Shown in pieces: positions 34,993 through 43,578 of a DNA stretch of 64,000 nt. The translations under genes were made by a program, and so were the position numbers. Location of the stretch: NCBI RefSeq assembly GCF_009938165.1, contig NZ_AP019650.1, forward strand, positions 1,277,332 through 1,341,331. The letters are read 5' to 3'. Source of the DNA: Vibrio taketomensis (GTDB lineage: Bacteria; Pseudomonadota; Gammaproteobacteria; Enterobacterales; Vibrionaceae). Under the pieces are notes generated by a model. The model saw nothing but the letters and a program-made list of their open reading frames with translations. It was not told the origin of the DNA and made no database searches. Each line of letters opens with the position of its first letter. Positions within the stretch are counted from its first letter, which is position 1.

Positions 34993-36615
34993 TTAGAACT
35001 GGCTGAATACTGTTTCTACCGCAAATGCGCCTGGATCTTTGGTGCCGTTTAGGCTGTCACTGTTAAGGTAAGAAGAGCGGCCTGCTTTCGCGCTTGTCAT
35101 ATTAACGGTCGCTTCTGCACCTGCTTTCGCCGCTGCGATTGCCGCAGTAAAGCCGTCTTGTGCCCAAGCTTCTAGTGCTGGGTGTAGTGCATCAATCATG
35201 GTGCGATCGCCCGGTTTCGCACCGCCGTAAGCCATCATTTGACCAAGACCTGCTTGTAGCGCTTGTGGCAAAGAACCGTTTTGTTCAAAGTCACGACCCG
35301 CCGCAGTGAACATGATAGAAAGTAGAACACCTGAAGAGCCACCCATTACAGAGGTTAGGCAATCTGCAATCGTCGTCATCAGTTTTGCTTTATCTTGAAG
35401 CGGTAGATTGTTTGCTTCGAGTTGAGCCAATACCTTGCGCGCACCGGCTGCAAAGGTAGAACCCGTATCACCATCACCAACGATTGAATCTAGGTGGTTT
35501 AGCTCACCCTCGATATCGATGATCGCTTGACATACTTTGCTTAGCACAAGTGCCGTTTCTTGGTCGTGCGATGGCATGTAAGCCTTCTTCGCGATTTGGT
35601 TTTGGCACTTAGTCACAGGCACTTCACGGCGTGCAACTGCACCTGGCCATGCCGCTGTTTCTACTGGAGAAACAAGCGCTTTAGCGATTTCTTCGGTCAG
35701 TTGAATTGTTGAGATAGAGAAGCCTTTCATGTCAATCGCCGTCATTAGCGCACCGCTTACGATGAACTTGGTGTTTTGACCCAGTTCAGATTCCATGACT
35801 TCTTTTGCAACAATGTTCATCTCGATTGGTGATAGGCCGCCAAGGTTGTTAAGTAGAATCGCATTGTCCGTGGTTGGTTTCGCTTCAAGTAGCTTGCTCA
35901 CCATAGTGGTCACAAGATCTTTTGCTTTTGGCAGATCGATCGTTTCGATGCCAGCTTCGCCGTGAATACCAAGGCCAAGCTCTGCTTTACCTTGTGCAAT
36001 ACGGTCGTTGCTTTCACCTGGTAGTGAACAGCTAGTCAGTGCCACACCGATAGAAGCGGTTTTTTGGTGTGCGTCGATTGCCGCTTGTTTTACTTCTTCT
36101 AGCGTGCCGCCGTTTTCAGCCACATAACCCGCTACTTTTTGCACAAACAATGTACCTGCGATGCCGCGAGGTTGAGGGTTGCCCGGAATAGAGATGTCAT
36201 CACCGACGACGATCAGATCAACCTTACGGCCCATCTCTTTGGCTTTTTCTACCGCCAGACCAAAGTTTAGACGGTCACCAGTGTAGTTTTTGATGATAAC
36301 AAGACAGCCTGCATCGCCAGTCACGTGCAAAATTGCGTTAAGTACTGAATCGACGCTTGGCGCAGCGAATAGGTCGCCACATACCGCAGCCGTTAGCATG
36401 CCTTTACCCACAAAACCTGCGTGTGCTGGCTCATGACCAGAGCCACCACCACAGATCAGTGCCACTTTATCTTTGTTCCAATCATTGCGAGCGACAACTT
36501 TGATGTCATTTTCAAAGTCGAGGAAAGTTAGGTTATCAAGAGTAGAGGTGTAAAGAGTGCCTTGGATTGAATCCATTACGAACGACTCTTTATTATTTAA
36601 AATTAGATCAGCCAT
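34993..36615 (-). CDS. ATP-dependent dihydroxyacetone kinase (DhaK-DhaL fusion)
   Basis: The 540-residue protein is a single-chain kinase of the Citrobacter type. The DhaK half has GGGSGHEPAHAGFVGKGML, GDDISIP and GIHGEAG with the His that binds the ketone covalently. The DhaL half has IVGDGDTGSTFAAG with Mg-ATP binding Asp residues and MGGSSGVLLSI. The ATG at 36615 has CTGGA upstream; a TTG at 36639 is possible. It phosphorylates dihydroxyacetone to DHAP with ATP. Between yihQ and gldA it completes a glycerol-to-DHAP route. Confidence 0.93.
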   Translation of the reverse strand: MADLILNNKESFVMDSIQGTLYTSTLDNLTFLDFENDIKVVARNDWNKDKVALICGGGSGHEPAHAGFVGKGMLTAAVCGDLFAAPSVDSVLNAILHVTGDAGCLVIIKNYTGDRLNFGLAVEKAKEMGRKVDLIVVGDDISIPGNPQPRGIAGTLFVQKVAGYVAENGGTLEEVKQAAIDAHQKTASIGVALTSCSLPGESNDRIAQGKAELGLGIHGEAGIETIDLPKAKDLVTTMVSKLLEAKPTTDNAILLNNLGGLSPIEMNIVAKEVMESELGQNTKFIVSGALMTAIDMKGFSISTIQLTEEIAKALVSPVETAAWPGAVARREVPVTKCQNQIAKKAYMPSHDQETALVLSKVCQAIIDIEGELNHLDSIVGDGDTGSTFAAGARKVLAQLEANNLPLQDKAKLMTTIADCLTSVMGGSSGVLLSIMFTAAGRDFEQNGSLPQALQAGLGQMMAYGGAKPGDRTMIDALHPALEAWAQDGFTAAIAAAKAGAEATVNMTSAKAGRSSYLNSDSLNGTKDPGAFAVETVFSQF

Positions 36616-36699
36616 AGTTATTCCAGAAATTTTGTTCAAACGAGTTTGGGGAGTACCTTCAAAATTGATGGCACTGATTGTTGTTTTAATAATGAATTT

Positions 36700-36729
36700 G
36701 GTTAGCCAGCCAAGACGGGCTGGCTAACC
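36700..36729. promoter_or_regulatory. Strong intercistronic hairpin between yihQ and dhaKL
   Basis: GGTTAGCCAGCC and GGCTGGCTAACC form a perfect 12-bp stem with a 6-base loop. It has no T tail, so it is probably a stability or processing element that sets relative expression. Confidence 0.65.
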
Positions 36730-36794
36730 CATTTCGTGACAACTTGTCATTGCAGTAAGCAAGTTACTCGCGGTGCCAAGTTGTTAGAGTACTA

Positions 36795-38801
36795 CTAGAA
36801 TTGCTTGATGCCAGCTAGCAATTCTGCATCCTGAGATTGCTTGCGGTAGAACACTGGTGGTTGACCGATTGGTGCGTCAACGCTCACCCAGCCACCTGTG
36901 AAGGTTTCACCAGTCCATACATGAACCCACTCATCTTCTGGCAGGTACAGTTCTTTCACTGTTTCACCTTGGTTGTACACCGGTGCAACCATCAAATCGC
37001 GACCAAATAGGTATTGGTACTGAATTTGGTACGCTTCAGAGTCTTGCTCGTAGTGCATGAACAGTGGGCGCTGTACTGGCATACCTTGGGTTGCGTTCTC
37101 TTCTACCGCTGCTTTGATGTACGGCTTAAGATGCTTGTAAATCTTAGTCATACGCGCTAAGTGAGCTAGCGTTTCAGCGTCTGTATCAAATTGGTGGTTA
37201 TCGCCTGGACGGTTACCTTCATGGCTACGCATGATTGGCGTAAATGCCGCCATTTCTGCCCAGCGTTGGAACAATTCTTTAGAACGAGTGTTACCGTGTA
37301 ACGTAGTGTAGCCGCCGATATCGCTATGGCTGATACCGTTACCCATTAGGCCAGCAGAAAGCGCAGCTGGAATAACCGAAGCTAGACCGTCGTCTTTTTC
37401 CCAGATAACCGATTGGTCGCCCGCCCATAGTGCGTGACAGTAACCTTGAATACCGGTGCCACCAGCGCGCATGAAGAATAGAATGTCATCAGTTTTACCC
37501 GCTTCTTCAATCGCTTCGTGTTGCACTTTCGCCCAACGGTAAGGCCATTTGTTGTGTTCAATTTCAGCGCTTACGCCGTTGTATAGAGAACAATCCGTTG
37601 GTAAGTACTCACCAAAGTCACCCATCCAGCCATCAAGGCCAAAATCGATCATGTTCTTCTTGATTACGCCTTTGTACCATTCACAGGCTTCAGGGTTGGT
37701 AAAGTCAACCACGCCACAGTCAAACTCACCAAAATCGACAACGTATTTAGAGCCGTCTTCTTTTGTAGCTAGGTAGCCTTTTTCAAACGCTTCGTTGTAT
37801 AGCGGGAAGTCTTCCAGAACGTATGGGTTGATGTAACCAAGGAAGCGCACGCCTTGCTCTTTTAGCTCATGGATTTTAGTGTCTAGACCAGGGTATAGGT
37901 CTGCATTCCACTGCCAATCCCATTGTAGGCGCTTACCGAATGACGTCATCTTGATGCCTTGCCAGTCTTGACACCATGCACCGGCAACTTCAACACCTGC
38001 CGCTTTTGCTGCTTCTACTTTTTCAATCGTGATATCCGTACCACCTTGAATACCCAGAATCACACCGTTGTAAACCCACTCAGGGAGTGCTGGTTGACGA
38101 CCAAATACACCTGTGATGTTCGTCATCAGTGCTGGGAATGATTCTTCTGCGTCAAACAGTAGATACTCAGGAATATTCCAGCATTGCAGCTCGTGGTACT
38201 CAGCGTGAGTAAAATCGAAATCTGCGTAAGCACGCGTTTCTAGGTGGCAGAAGTATTTCTTGTCAGAAACAAACGTTGGTTGTGGGTAGTTGGTGGTGTA
38301 GTAATCACCGCCCGCTTTGTCTTTGACGTCAGCTTGCCAAGTGGTGTAAGTGTTCTTGTTACGACCTACGCCTGGTTCAGAGCTCCATAGCGGGAAGTTT
38401 TTACCACGTAGGTTTAGGTAACTTAGCTGTTCGCCACAACCGTAAACCGCTTCTGACTCTGTCGCTGCTACACGTAGCCAAAAACGATTGTATTTCTCAT
38501 CCAGAGCTGTGAATTCAACTTTTAGACGAGACTCTGTCGTTTCAAACATACGCGCTTCTAGTACTGCTTCACCGTCAAGGTTGAAAGTCACTACGATTTG
38601 ATCTGCGCTCTCAGTGATAGAAAACTTCTTAAGCGGCAGACGCTCTGATACGTAATCAGAAATATCGAAGTTACCACGGTACATGTCAAAAGTGCCTTGG
38701 CCGATACCTAGGTATACCACAGGGCTTACTTGTGAGTGTTCAAATACAGTTCTGTTTTTATGGCTAATAGTAAAGCCAGAAGGGGTTTGGATAAGTTTCA
38801 T
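36795..38801 (-). CDS. yihQ: Sulfoquinovosidase YihQ (GH31)
   Basis: The 668-residue glycosidase follows E. coli YihQ. The catalytic nucleophile is in WMGDFGEYLPTD, the acid/base in WAGDQ, and the sulfonate-binding residues reported for YihQ are kept: Gln in CQDW, Arg and Trp in FGKRLQW, and Tyr in DIGGYTT. It hydrolyses sulfoquinovosyl diacylglycerol-derived SQ-glycerol to sulfoquinovose and glycerol. No signal peptide is seen, so it acts in the cytoplasm after uptake. It lies between a TRAP binding protein and the glycerol-using genes. Confidence 0.95.
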   Translation of the reverse strand: MKLIQTPSGFTISHKNRTVFEHSQVSPVVYLGIGQGTFDMYRGNFDISDYVSERLPLKKFSITESADQIVVTFNLDGEAVLEARMFETTESRLKVEFTALDEKYNRFWLRVAATESEAVYGCGEQLSYLNLRGKNFPLWSSEPGVGRNKNTYTTWQADVKDKAGGDYYTTNYPQPTFVSDKKYFCHLETRAYADFDFTHAEYHELQCWNIPEYLLFDAEESFPALMTNITGVFGRQPALPEWVYNGVILGIQGGTDITIEKVEAAKAAGVEVAGAWCQDWQGIKMTSFGKRLQWDWQWNADLYPGLDTKIHELKEQGVRFLGYINPYVLEDFPLYNEAFEKGYLATKEDGSKYVVDFGEFDCGVVDFTNPEACEWYKGVIKKNMIDFGLDGWMGDFGEYLPTDCSLYNGVSAEIEHNKWPYRWAKVQHEAIEEAGKTDDILFFMRAGGTGIQGYCHALWAGDQSVIWEKDDGLASVIPAALSAGLMGNGISHSDIGGYTTLHGNTRSKELFQRWAEMAAFTPIMRSHEGNRPGDNHQFDTDAETLAHLARMTKIYKHLKPYIKAAVEENATQGMPVQRPLFMHYEQDSEAYQIQYQYLFGRDLMVAPVYNQGETVKELYLPEDEWVHVWTGETFTGGWVSVDAPIGQPPVFYRKQSQDAELLAGIKQF

Positions 38802-38898
38802 TCGAACAGCTTCCGAAATTTAGAGAAAATAAGGGCGCACTTTTGGTTTTCACCGCAAGAGTCGTGCGCCTAGTTTGCTTATATCTGGATTTGGTTGG

Positions 38899-38947
38899 TT
38901 ACTGTTTGCCGCCGCGCGGTAATCTGTGAGGCCGCGTCAAACAGTAA
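38899..38947. promoter_or_regulatory. Large hairpin between dctP2 and yihQ
   Basis: TTACTGTTTG and CAAACAGTAA pair over 10 bp, with an inner CGCGG/CCGCG stem. It lies just after the binding protein gene, a common place for structures that protect the abundant binding protein message from decay. Confidence 0.65.
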
Positions 38948-38958
38948 GTACCTGAGAA

Positions 38959-40008
38959 TTATTTAAACTGAATGTCGTAATCAGCTTGGATCTTCGCTTC
39001 ACACGTTTTGATTTCATTTTCAAAACGTTGTAGCCATTTCTCACCTTCAGCGCCAGTTGCTGCTAAGAACTCAGCTTTTACAGGAGCAGCGGCAGTGATG
39101 AACGCTTGTTTTTCAGCTTCAGTTGGGCTGTAAACTTTACCGCCAGCTTTCTTAAACTCTTCATACGCTGCGTATTCGCGGTGTTTAGGGTAAGAACGTA
39201 GGTATTGGTTTTGTGCCGCAATACCATCGATAACCACTTGTTTCAGCTCATCTGGGAATGCTTTGAATTTCATGTCGTTGAATACCCAAGCGCCACCCAT
39301 GTAACCGTGACCATCAAGGATCATGTAACCGATACTTTCATGGAATTTGTTCATGATGATATCTACGATACCGTTCTTAGTACCGTCAACCATGCCTGTT
39401 GATAGCGCCGTGTATACTTCTGGCCATGCGATTGGTGTTGGTGCACCGCCCAGTGCTTTTACTAGGTCTTGCTGAGTTTTAGCTGGAACCGTACGCAGTT
39501 TTAGACCTTGTACGTCACCCGGAACCTTCACTTCTTTCTTAGTGGTTGCGATGTTACGCCAGCCACCAGAGTTAGAAACCGCCATTAGACGCACGTTTGG
39601 CGCACGTTGCATCAGCTCTTTACGTACGTCAGCAATAAGTTGTTCGTTGTCGTACACACACTCTGCTACGCGGTCATTTGGTAGCAAGTATGGAAGGTCA
39701 AATGCGCCTACTGGTTGCCAGAAGCTGCCGAGCTCAGGAATAGTAGTTTGGAAGTAGTCAAACATGCCTGCTTGTACCCCAGCGATACACTCTTTCGCGT
39801 TCGCACACAATTGGCCTGCAGGGTAGATATCTACTTGAATTTGGCCGTTTGAACGAGATTCAACATAGTTTTTAAGAACTAACAACGACTGGTGGTTGTA
39901 GCTGTCTGCTGTCGTTACGTGTGGAATGGTAAGTTTGTATTCCGCAGCGTTTGCAGCACCAGCTGCAAGAATTGAAGCAGTGGCAAGACCAAGTAGTGTT
40001 TTCTTCAT
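38959..40008 (-). CDS. dctP: TRAP transporter substrate-binding protein (DctP family), copy 2
   Basis: This 349-residue protein with signal peptide (to about AANA) is a close paralogue of the protein at 3397-4443. It has the same SYNHQSLLV start, QLC...KECIAG, LPYLLPNDRVAECVY and LRTVPAK with the ligand-binding Arg. It has no permease genes next to it and heads an operon with yihQ. It may use the DctQM at 4510-6434. Being tied to yihQ, it may prefer sulfoquinovosyl glycerol, while copy 1 prefers free SQ; this is inference. AAGGA precedes the ATG. Confidence 0.9.
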   Translation of the reverse strand: MKKTLLGLATASILAAGAANAAEYKLTIPHVTTADSYNHQSLLVLKNYVESRSNGQIQVDIYPAGQLCANAKECIAGVQAGMFDYFQTTIPELGSFWQPVGAFDLPYLLPNDRVAECVYDNEQLIADVRKELMQRAPNVRLMAVSNSGGWRNIATTKKEVKVPGDVQGLKLRTVPAKTQQDLVKALGGAPTPIAWPEVYTALSTGMVDGTKNGIVDIIMNKFHESIGYMILDGHGYMGGAWVFNDMKFKAFPDELKQVVIDGIAAQNQYLRSYPKHREYAAYEEFKKAGGKVYSPTEAEKQAFITAAAPVKAEFLAATGAEGEKWLQRFENEIKTCEAKIQADYDIQFK

Positions 40009-40094
40009 GTTGTTTCCTTATACATTATTGGTGCGGATCTTGAACTAGGATTCGTAGGGTTAGTAGCATCAAGAACCGTGGATACAAATAGGAA

Positions 40095-40622
40095 CTAATT
40101 TGTTTGAGCTTGTAATTTTTGTTGTTTTCTTAACCTAAAAATGGTGATTGTCAGCATGCTCGCATTGAACAAATCGTTAAGCAGCCCACCGTATGAACCG
40201 ACTAACGCCGCATTCACCATCCAAGTTAACGTGCAAATCAAAAACGCGATTCGCATACGCATACCTTCCGCAACAAACAAGGCATAACAACTGATGCATG
40301 ACGCGATGGCAGGTAATAGATCACGTGGCTCTGAGTAGAAATAGATACTCATGCCGATTTGCACGATGAGGAATAAGCAGAAGACGTGGTAACCTTTATA
40401 TTTGACCGAAACCAATGCGCGAAAAGAATTCACGAATAAGTTCAGTCCAGCAACCAAAGCGCCTAATAAGGTGTAATGAACCGCAAAGGTCAAGCAAGAC
40501 AAACAAATGAGGGCGCGCATGCGGTTATCATTTATTGTGGATGAAACGCATAGGTTTAAACCTAATGCTACAAATCCTAATGCTTGAACTAGAGTTTCAT
40601 TCATAAACAAATCTACGCTCAT
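40095..40622 (-). CDS. YgjV-like inner membrane protein
   Basis: The protein of about 175 residues has six predicted helices and resembles YgjV (Imp-YgjV family): LVQALGFVALGLNLCVSS near the start and NSFRALVSVKYKG between helices 3 and 4. The start is uncertain, with Met codons at 40682, 40622 and 40604. The function of the family is unknown. It lies upstream of dctP2 on the same strand with an 86-base gap and could be part of the same regulon. Confidence 0.75.
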   Translation of the reverse strand: MSVDLFMNETLVQALGFVALGLNLCVSSTINDNRMRALICLSCLTFAVHYTLLGALVAGLNLFVNSFRALVSVKYKGYHVFCLFLIVQIGMSIYFYSEPRDLLPAIASCISCYALFVAEGMRMRIAFLICTLTWMVNAALVGSYGGLLNDLFNASMLTITIFRLRKQQKLQAQTN

Positions 40623-40789
40623 TTCTCGACGAACAATCTGGTAATAGATTGAAGGTAACGGCAAGTTATACATAAAGTTCAATAACTTATAAATGTTAGA
40701 ACTTGTCGTTTTTCTTACATGAAATGACTATAAAATACATATTTGATTAGTTATAATGAATAAAATTCAGTTTTCGATTCCAAATTAGA

Positions 40790-41650
40790 ATGGATATAGA
40801 TTTACTTCGCACTTTTTGTCAGCTCGCGGAAGACAAGAACTTTCGAGTGGCCTCACAACACCTTTACATCACTCAATCTGCGCTGACGAAAAAGATTCAA
40901 CGCCTTGAGGAAAACTTAAATGTTGCATTATTTGATCGCGGTCGCCATGGCGCGGAATTAACCCCTATGGGTAAGGTTTTGCTGCCAGAAGCCAAGCGCG
41001 TCTTAAAAGGGTTTGAGTCATTTCAACGCTTGGCGAGTTTTGTTGCCGAGGGTACATCGGGCCACCTTAATATCGGCTTTGGTATTTCTTCCTTTCATGA
41101 AGCCCCCAACTACATCGCCAAATTTAAGCAAGAGTTTCCTAACGTACACGTTACGCTTAACGATTACCCATCACACAAGCTAGTTGAAGAATTACGTTTG
41201 GGTCAGTTGCAACTCGGGTTTGACCGTTTACCTGTTGAAGCCCCTTTAAAAGCCATTCCTCTCTTCTCTGACCGCTTAGCGATCGCGATTCATGAAGAAG
41301 AAAAAATAAACTTGGACAATTTATGGGCCTCACTCAGCCACTACAACTATTTAGGGCTGAGCCAAAGCAAAAACCCGACCTTGAATAAGCACATTGCCAC
41401 CTATTTATGGGAAGCAAAACAGCGACCTGTCGTGGTTGAAGAGGCACATGATTTGATCACCGCACTGGCACTGGTGTCAGCGCGTTTAGGCTACACCATC
41501 ATTCCTGCAAGTGTGGCTCGGATCAGCCAACCACAAATCCGTTTTATTCCTTTAACCGGAGAGCATGCCGAGTGGTCAGTCGGCCTACTATGGAATTCTG
41601 ATATCACAGATCCCGTACGCGAGGCCTTTATCCGTAAAGTCGAAAGCTAA
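40790..41650 (+). CDS. LysR-type regulator, probable regulator of SQ genes
   Basis: The 286-residue protein has a LysR winged helix in residues 1-60 (FRVASQHLYITQSALTKKIQRLEE) and a substrate-binding domain after about 90. It is divergent from ygjV-dctP2-yihQ and precedes yihV, the usual place for a local activator. E. coli uses a DeoR-type repressor (CsqR) for its yih genes, so control here would be different. Its ligand may be SQ or an intermediate. Confidence 0.88.
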   Translation: MDIDLLRTFCQLAEDKNFRVASQHLYITQSALTKKIQRLEENLNVALFDRGRHGAELTPMGKVLLPEAKRVLKGFESFQRLASFVAEGTSGHLNIGFGISSFHEAPNYIAKFKQEFPNVHVTLNDYPSHKLVEELRLGQLQLGFDRLPVEAPLKAIPLFSDRLAIAIHEEEKINLDNLWASLSHYNYLGLSQSKNPTLNKHIATYLWEAKQRPVVVEEAHDLITALALVSARLGYTIIPASVARISQPQIRFIPLTGEHAEWSVGLLWNSDITDPVREAFIRKVES

Positions 41651-41740
41651 CTATTTATATTTCTATACTCAAGTAACCATTCAGCCCACCTCACCGCAAT
41701 ACACCACAAACAAATGTGGGCTGAACCTAAACGTAAGCAA

Positions 41741-41772
41741 TGTCACATAATGTCATTATGTGTCACTTAAAG
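41741..41772. promoter_or_regulatory. Triple TGTCA operator upstream of yihV
   Basis: TGTCA occurs at 41741, 41751 and 41761, exactly 10 bp apart, and the last is followed by CTTAAAG. The inner bases also form CACATAAT-GTC-ATTATGTG. It lies about 90 bases before the yihV start and resembles the elements at 7828, 8856 and 12927. Confidence 0.75.
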
Positions 41773-41860
41773 TAATTTTTGTGACTATTAGCAAAGCTCA
41801 ATGTCGTAAATCAGGTATACTGCGCCTAAATCAATAACGTTTATGAACAAGAGAAATATT

Positions 41861-42748
41861 ATGTCTATTGCATGTTTAGGTATTACCGTACTAGATAGAA
41901 TTCAGCGTGTTGCAACGCTTCCAACCGTAGGTGGTAAGTACGTAGCAACGGATTACTACGAGGTTGGCGGTGGCCCAGCTGCAACGGCGGCAGTAGCGGT
42001 TGCTAAGCTTGGTCATCAAGTTGAGTTCATTGGCCGTGTAGGTAACGATTCTGTTGCGACAACGATGCTTGCCGAGCTAAGCAGCTACGATGTAAACGTT
42101 GAAAATATCGTACGCATCGAAGGCGCATCATCAGCATTCTCAGCGATCTTAGTTGACGATGAAGGCGAGCGAATGATCATCAACTTCCAAGATCCTTCTC
42201 TAAGCCGTGATCCGAAAGTATTAGAGTCTTTAGACTTTTCAAAATACACCACGATCCTAACTGACGTTCGCTGGCCAGAAGGTGCAAAATACGCACTTGA
42301 GCAAGCAAAAAAATTCAACATTCCTTCCGTGCTAGACGCTGACCTTTCACCGGATCCAATCGATGAGTTAGTAGAACTTGCTGATCACGTTGCGTTCTCT
42401 GAACCAGGCCTAGAGCGTTTTACAGGCATTACTGACCCAATCGAAGGTTTAAAAGCAGCACAACAAAGAACCCAAGGTATGGTGTACGTAACCGTTGGTT
42501 CTAAAGGGTGTTACTGGATTGAGAATGGCGAAATTCAGCACCAAGCGGGTCTAAAAGTCGATGTGGTTGATACAACAGGTGCCGGTGATGTTTTCCACGG
42601 CGCATTGGCAGTCGCCGTTGCGGAATCGATGCCAACTCGTGAGTCTATTATCTTCTCTAACACGGTAGCAGCGGTGAAATGTACTAAGCGCGGTGGTCGT
42701 GAAGGCATTCCAAGCCGTGAAGAAGTCGAACTGAAGCTTCAAAAATAA
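41861..42748 (+). CDS. yihV: Sulfofructose kinase YihV
   Basis: The 295-residue PfkB-family kinase follows E. coli YihV: MSIACLGITVLDRIQ, EVGGGPAATAAVAVAKLG, FIGRVGNDS, TDVRW, FSEPGLERFTG and DTTGAGDVFHGALAVAVA with the catalytic Asp. The start at 41861 has AAGAGA upstream and matches the N-terminus of YihV; the frame is open to 41843. It phosphorylates 6-deoxy-6-sulfofructose to its 1-phosphate using ATP. Its partners YihS, YihU and the aldolase are encoded 30 kb away. Confidence 0.95.
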   Translation: MSIACLGITVLDRIQRVATLPTVGGKYVATDYYEVGGGPAATAAVAVAKLGHQVEFIGRVGNDSVATTMLAELSSYDVNVENIVRIEGASSAFSAILVDDEGERMIINFQDPSLSRDPKVLESLDFSKYTTILTDVRWPEGAKYALEQAKKFNIPSVLDADLSPDPIDELVELADHVAFSEPGLERFTGITDPIEGLKAAQQRTQGMVYVTVGSKGCYWIENGEIQHQAGLKVDVVDTTGAGDVFHGALAVAVAESMPTRESIIFSNTVAAVKCTKRGGREGIPSREEVELKLQK

Positions 42749-42804
42749 TCCTACCTTTGGCTGTTGATACCTAGGCAACCGCTAAGGTATGAGTTTTATG
42801 CCAT

Positions 42805-42852
42805 AAATGGCTCTATTGATGTCTACATCGGGAAAATCAATATGAGCCATTT
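42805..42852. terminator. Bidirectional terminator candidate after yihV
   Basis: AAATGGCTC-TATTGAT pairs with ATCAATA-t-GAGCCATTT. A T-rich tail follows on the plus strand. It sits between yihV and the convergent thioesterase gene. Confidence 0.75.
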
Positions 42853-43270
42853 ATTTTCCCCTCTCTCCATTTTCGCACTCAATAAACTGACTCTTAGCGG
42901 TCGAGCAAACTCTTCCTTCAACCACTATTTGGCTTTGTAGTTCATAGATCTTGCGACGGGTATTGACCCATTGCGCCTCAACCTCCAGCAGTTTTCCAAG
43001 CGGGATGGGGTGATGAAAACGCGTTTCTAACTTAACCGTCATAGCGCAAATTTGGTGAGCAAACAGACAGTGCAGCATGGCACTATCATGCAACGCCGTA
43101 ATCAAACCACCTTGCATTACACCTGTAAAACCCTGCGCTTGGCGCGTCGCTAACACTTCAGCTCGCACTTGATACTCACCAGTGATGACAAATTCAAGCG
43201 ATTGCTGGCAAAAAAAAGGCTGTTGGCACACCACACATTGGGTATGATTGTCAGGTATTTGAAACGTCAT
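42851..43270 (-). CDS. Hotdog-fold thioesterase-like protein
   Basis: This 139-residue protein has the hotdog core GFTGVMQGGLITALHDSAMLHCLFA, where the family's Gly-Gly and acidic residue stand, and the following KLETRFHHPIPLG strand. An N-terminal CxxC (CVVCQQPFFC) is unusual for the fold and might bind a metal. The substrate is unknown; acyl-CoA hydrolysis is plausible. Confidence 0.75.
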   Translation of the reverse strand: MTFQIPDNHTQCVVCQQPFFCQQSLEFVITGEYQVRAEVLATRQAQGFTGVMQGGLITALHDSAMLHCLFAHQICAMTVKLETRFHHPIPLGKLLEVEAQWVNTRRKIYELQSQIVVEGRVCSTAKSQFIECENGERGK

Positions 43271-43298
43271 TGGTTACCCTTACCAAATGGGAGTGGTT

Positions 43299-43574
43299 AT
43301 GGCTCGTCCTAAAATTCATCGTCAAATCTGTACTAGAGCGCCTTACTCTTGTTTTAAGCCCAATGGCGTACCTATGCCTCAATTGCAGCAAATAGAGCTA
43401 TTAGCTGAGGAATTAGAGGCTTTGCGACTCGCTGACTTGGAAGGAATGAGTCAGCAAGACGCAGCAAAACAAATGCAGGTTTCAAGACAAACCTTTGCCA
43501 ACATCGTAAAACGAGCGCGTCAAAAAGTGGCACAGTGCCTAGTGGAAGGTCAGGCATTAATGCTTAACAAATAA
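43299..43574 (+). CDS. DUF134 (UPF0251) DNA-binding protein
   Basis: The protein of about 91 residues starts with the DUF134 signature MARPKIHRQICTRAPYSCFKPNGVPM, here at the start chosen from a GGGAG site. A sigma-70 region 4-like helix-turn-helix follows (SQQDAAKQMQVSRQTFANIVKRARQK). These proteins commonly neighbour NifX/NifB-domain genes and probably regulate them. Both occur here, convergent. Confidence 0.9.
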   Translation: MARPKIHRQICTRAPYSCFKPNGVPMPQLQQIELLAEELEALRLADLEGMSQQDAAKQMQVSRQTFANIVKRARQKVAQCLVEGQALMLNK

Positions 43575-43578
43575 CTGA

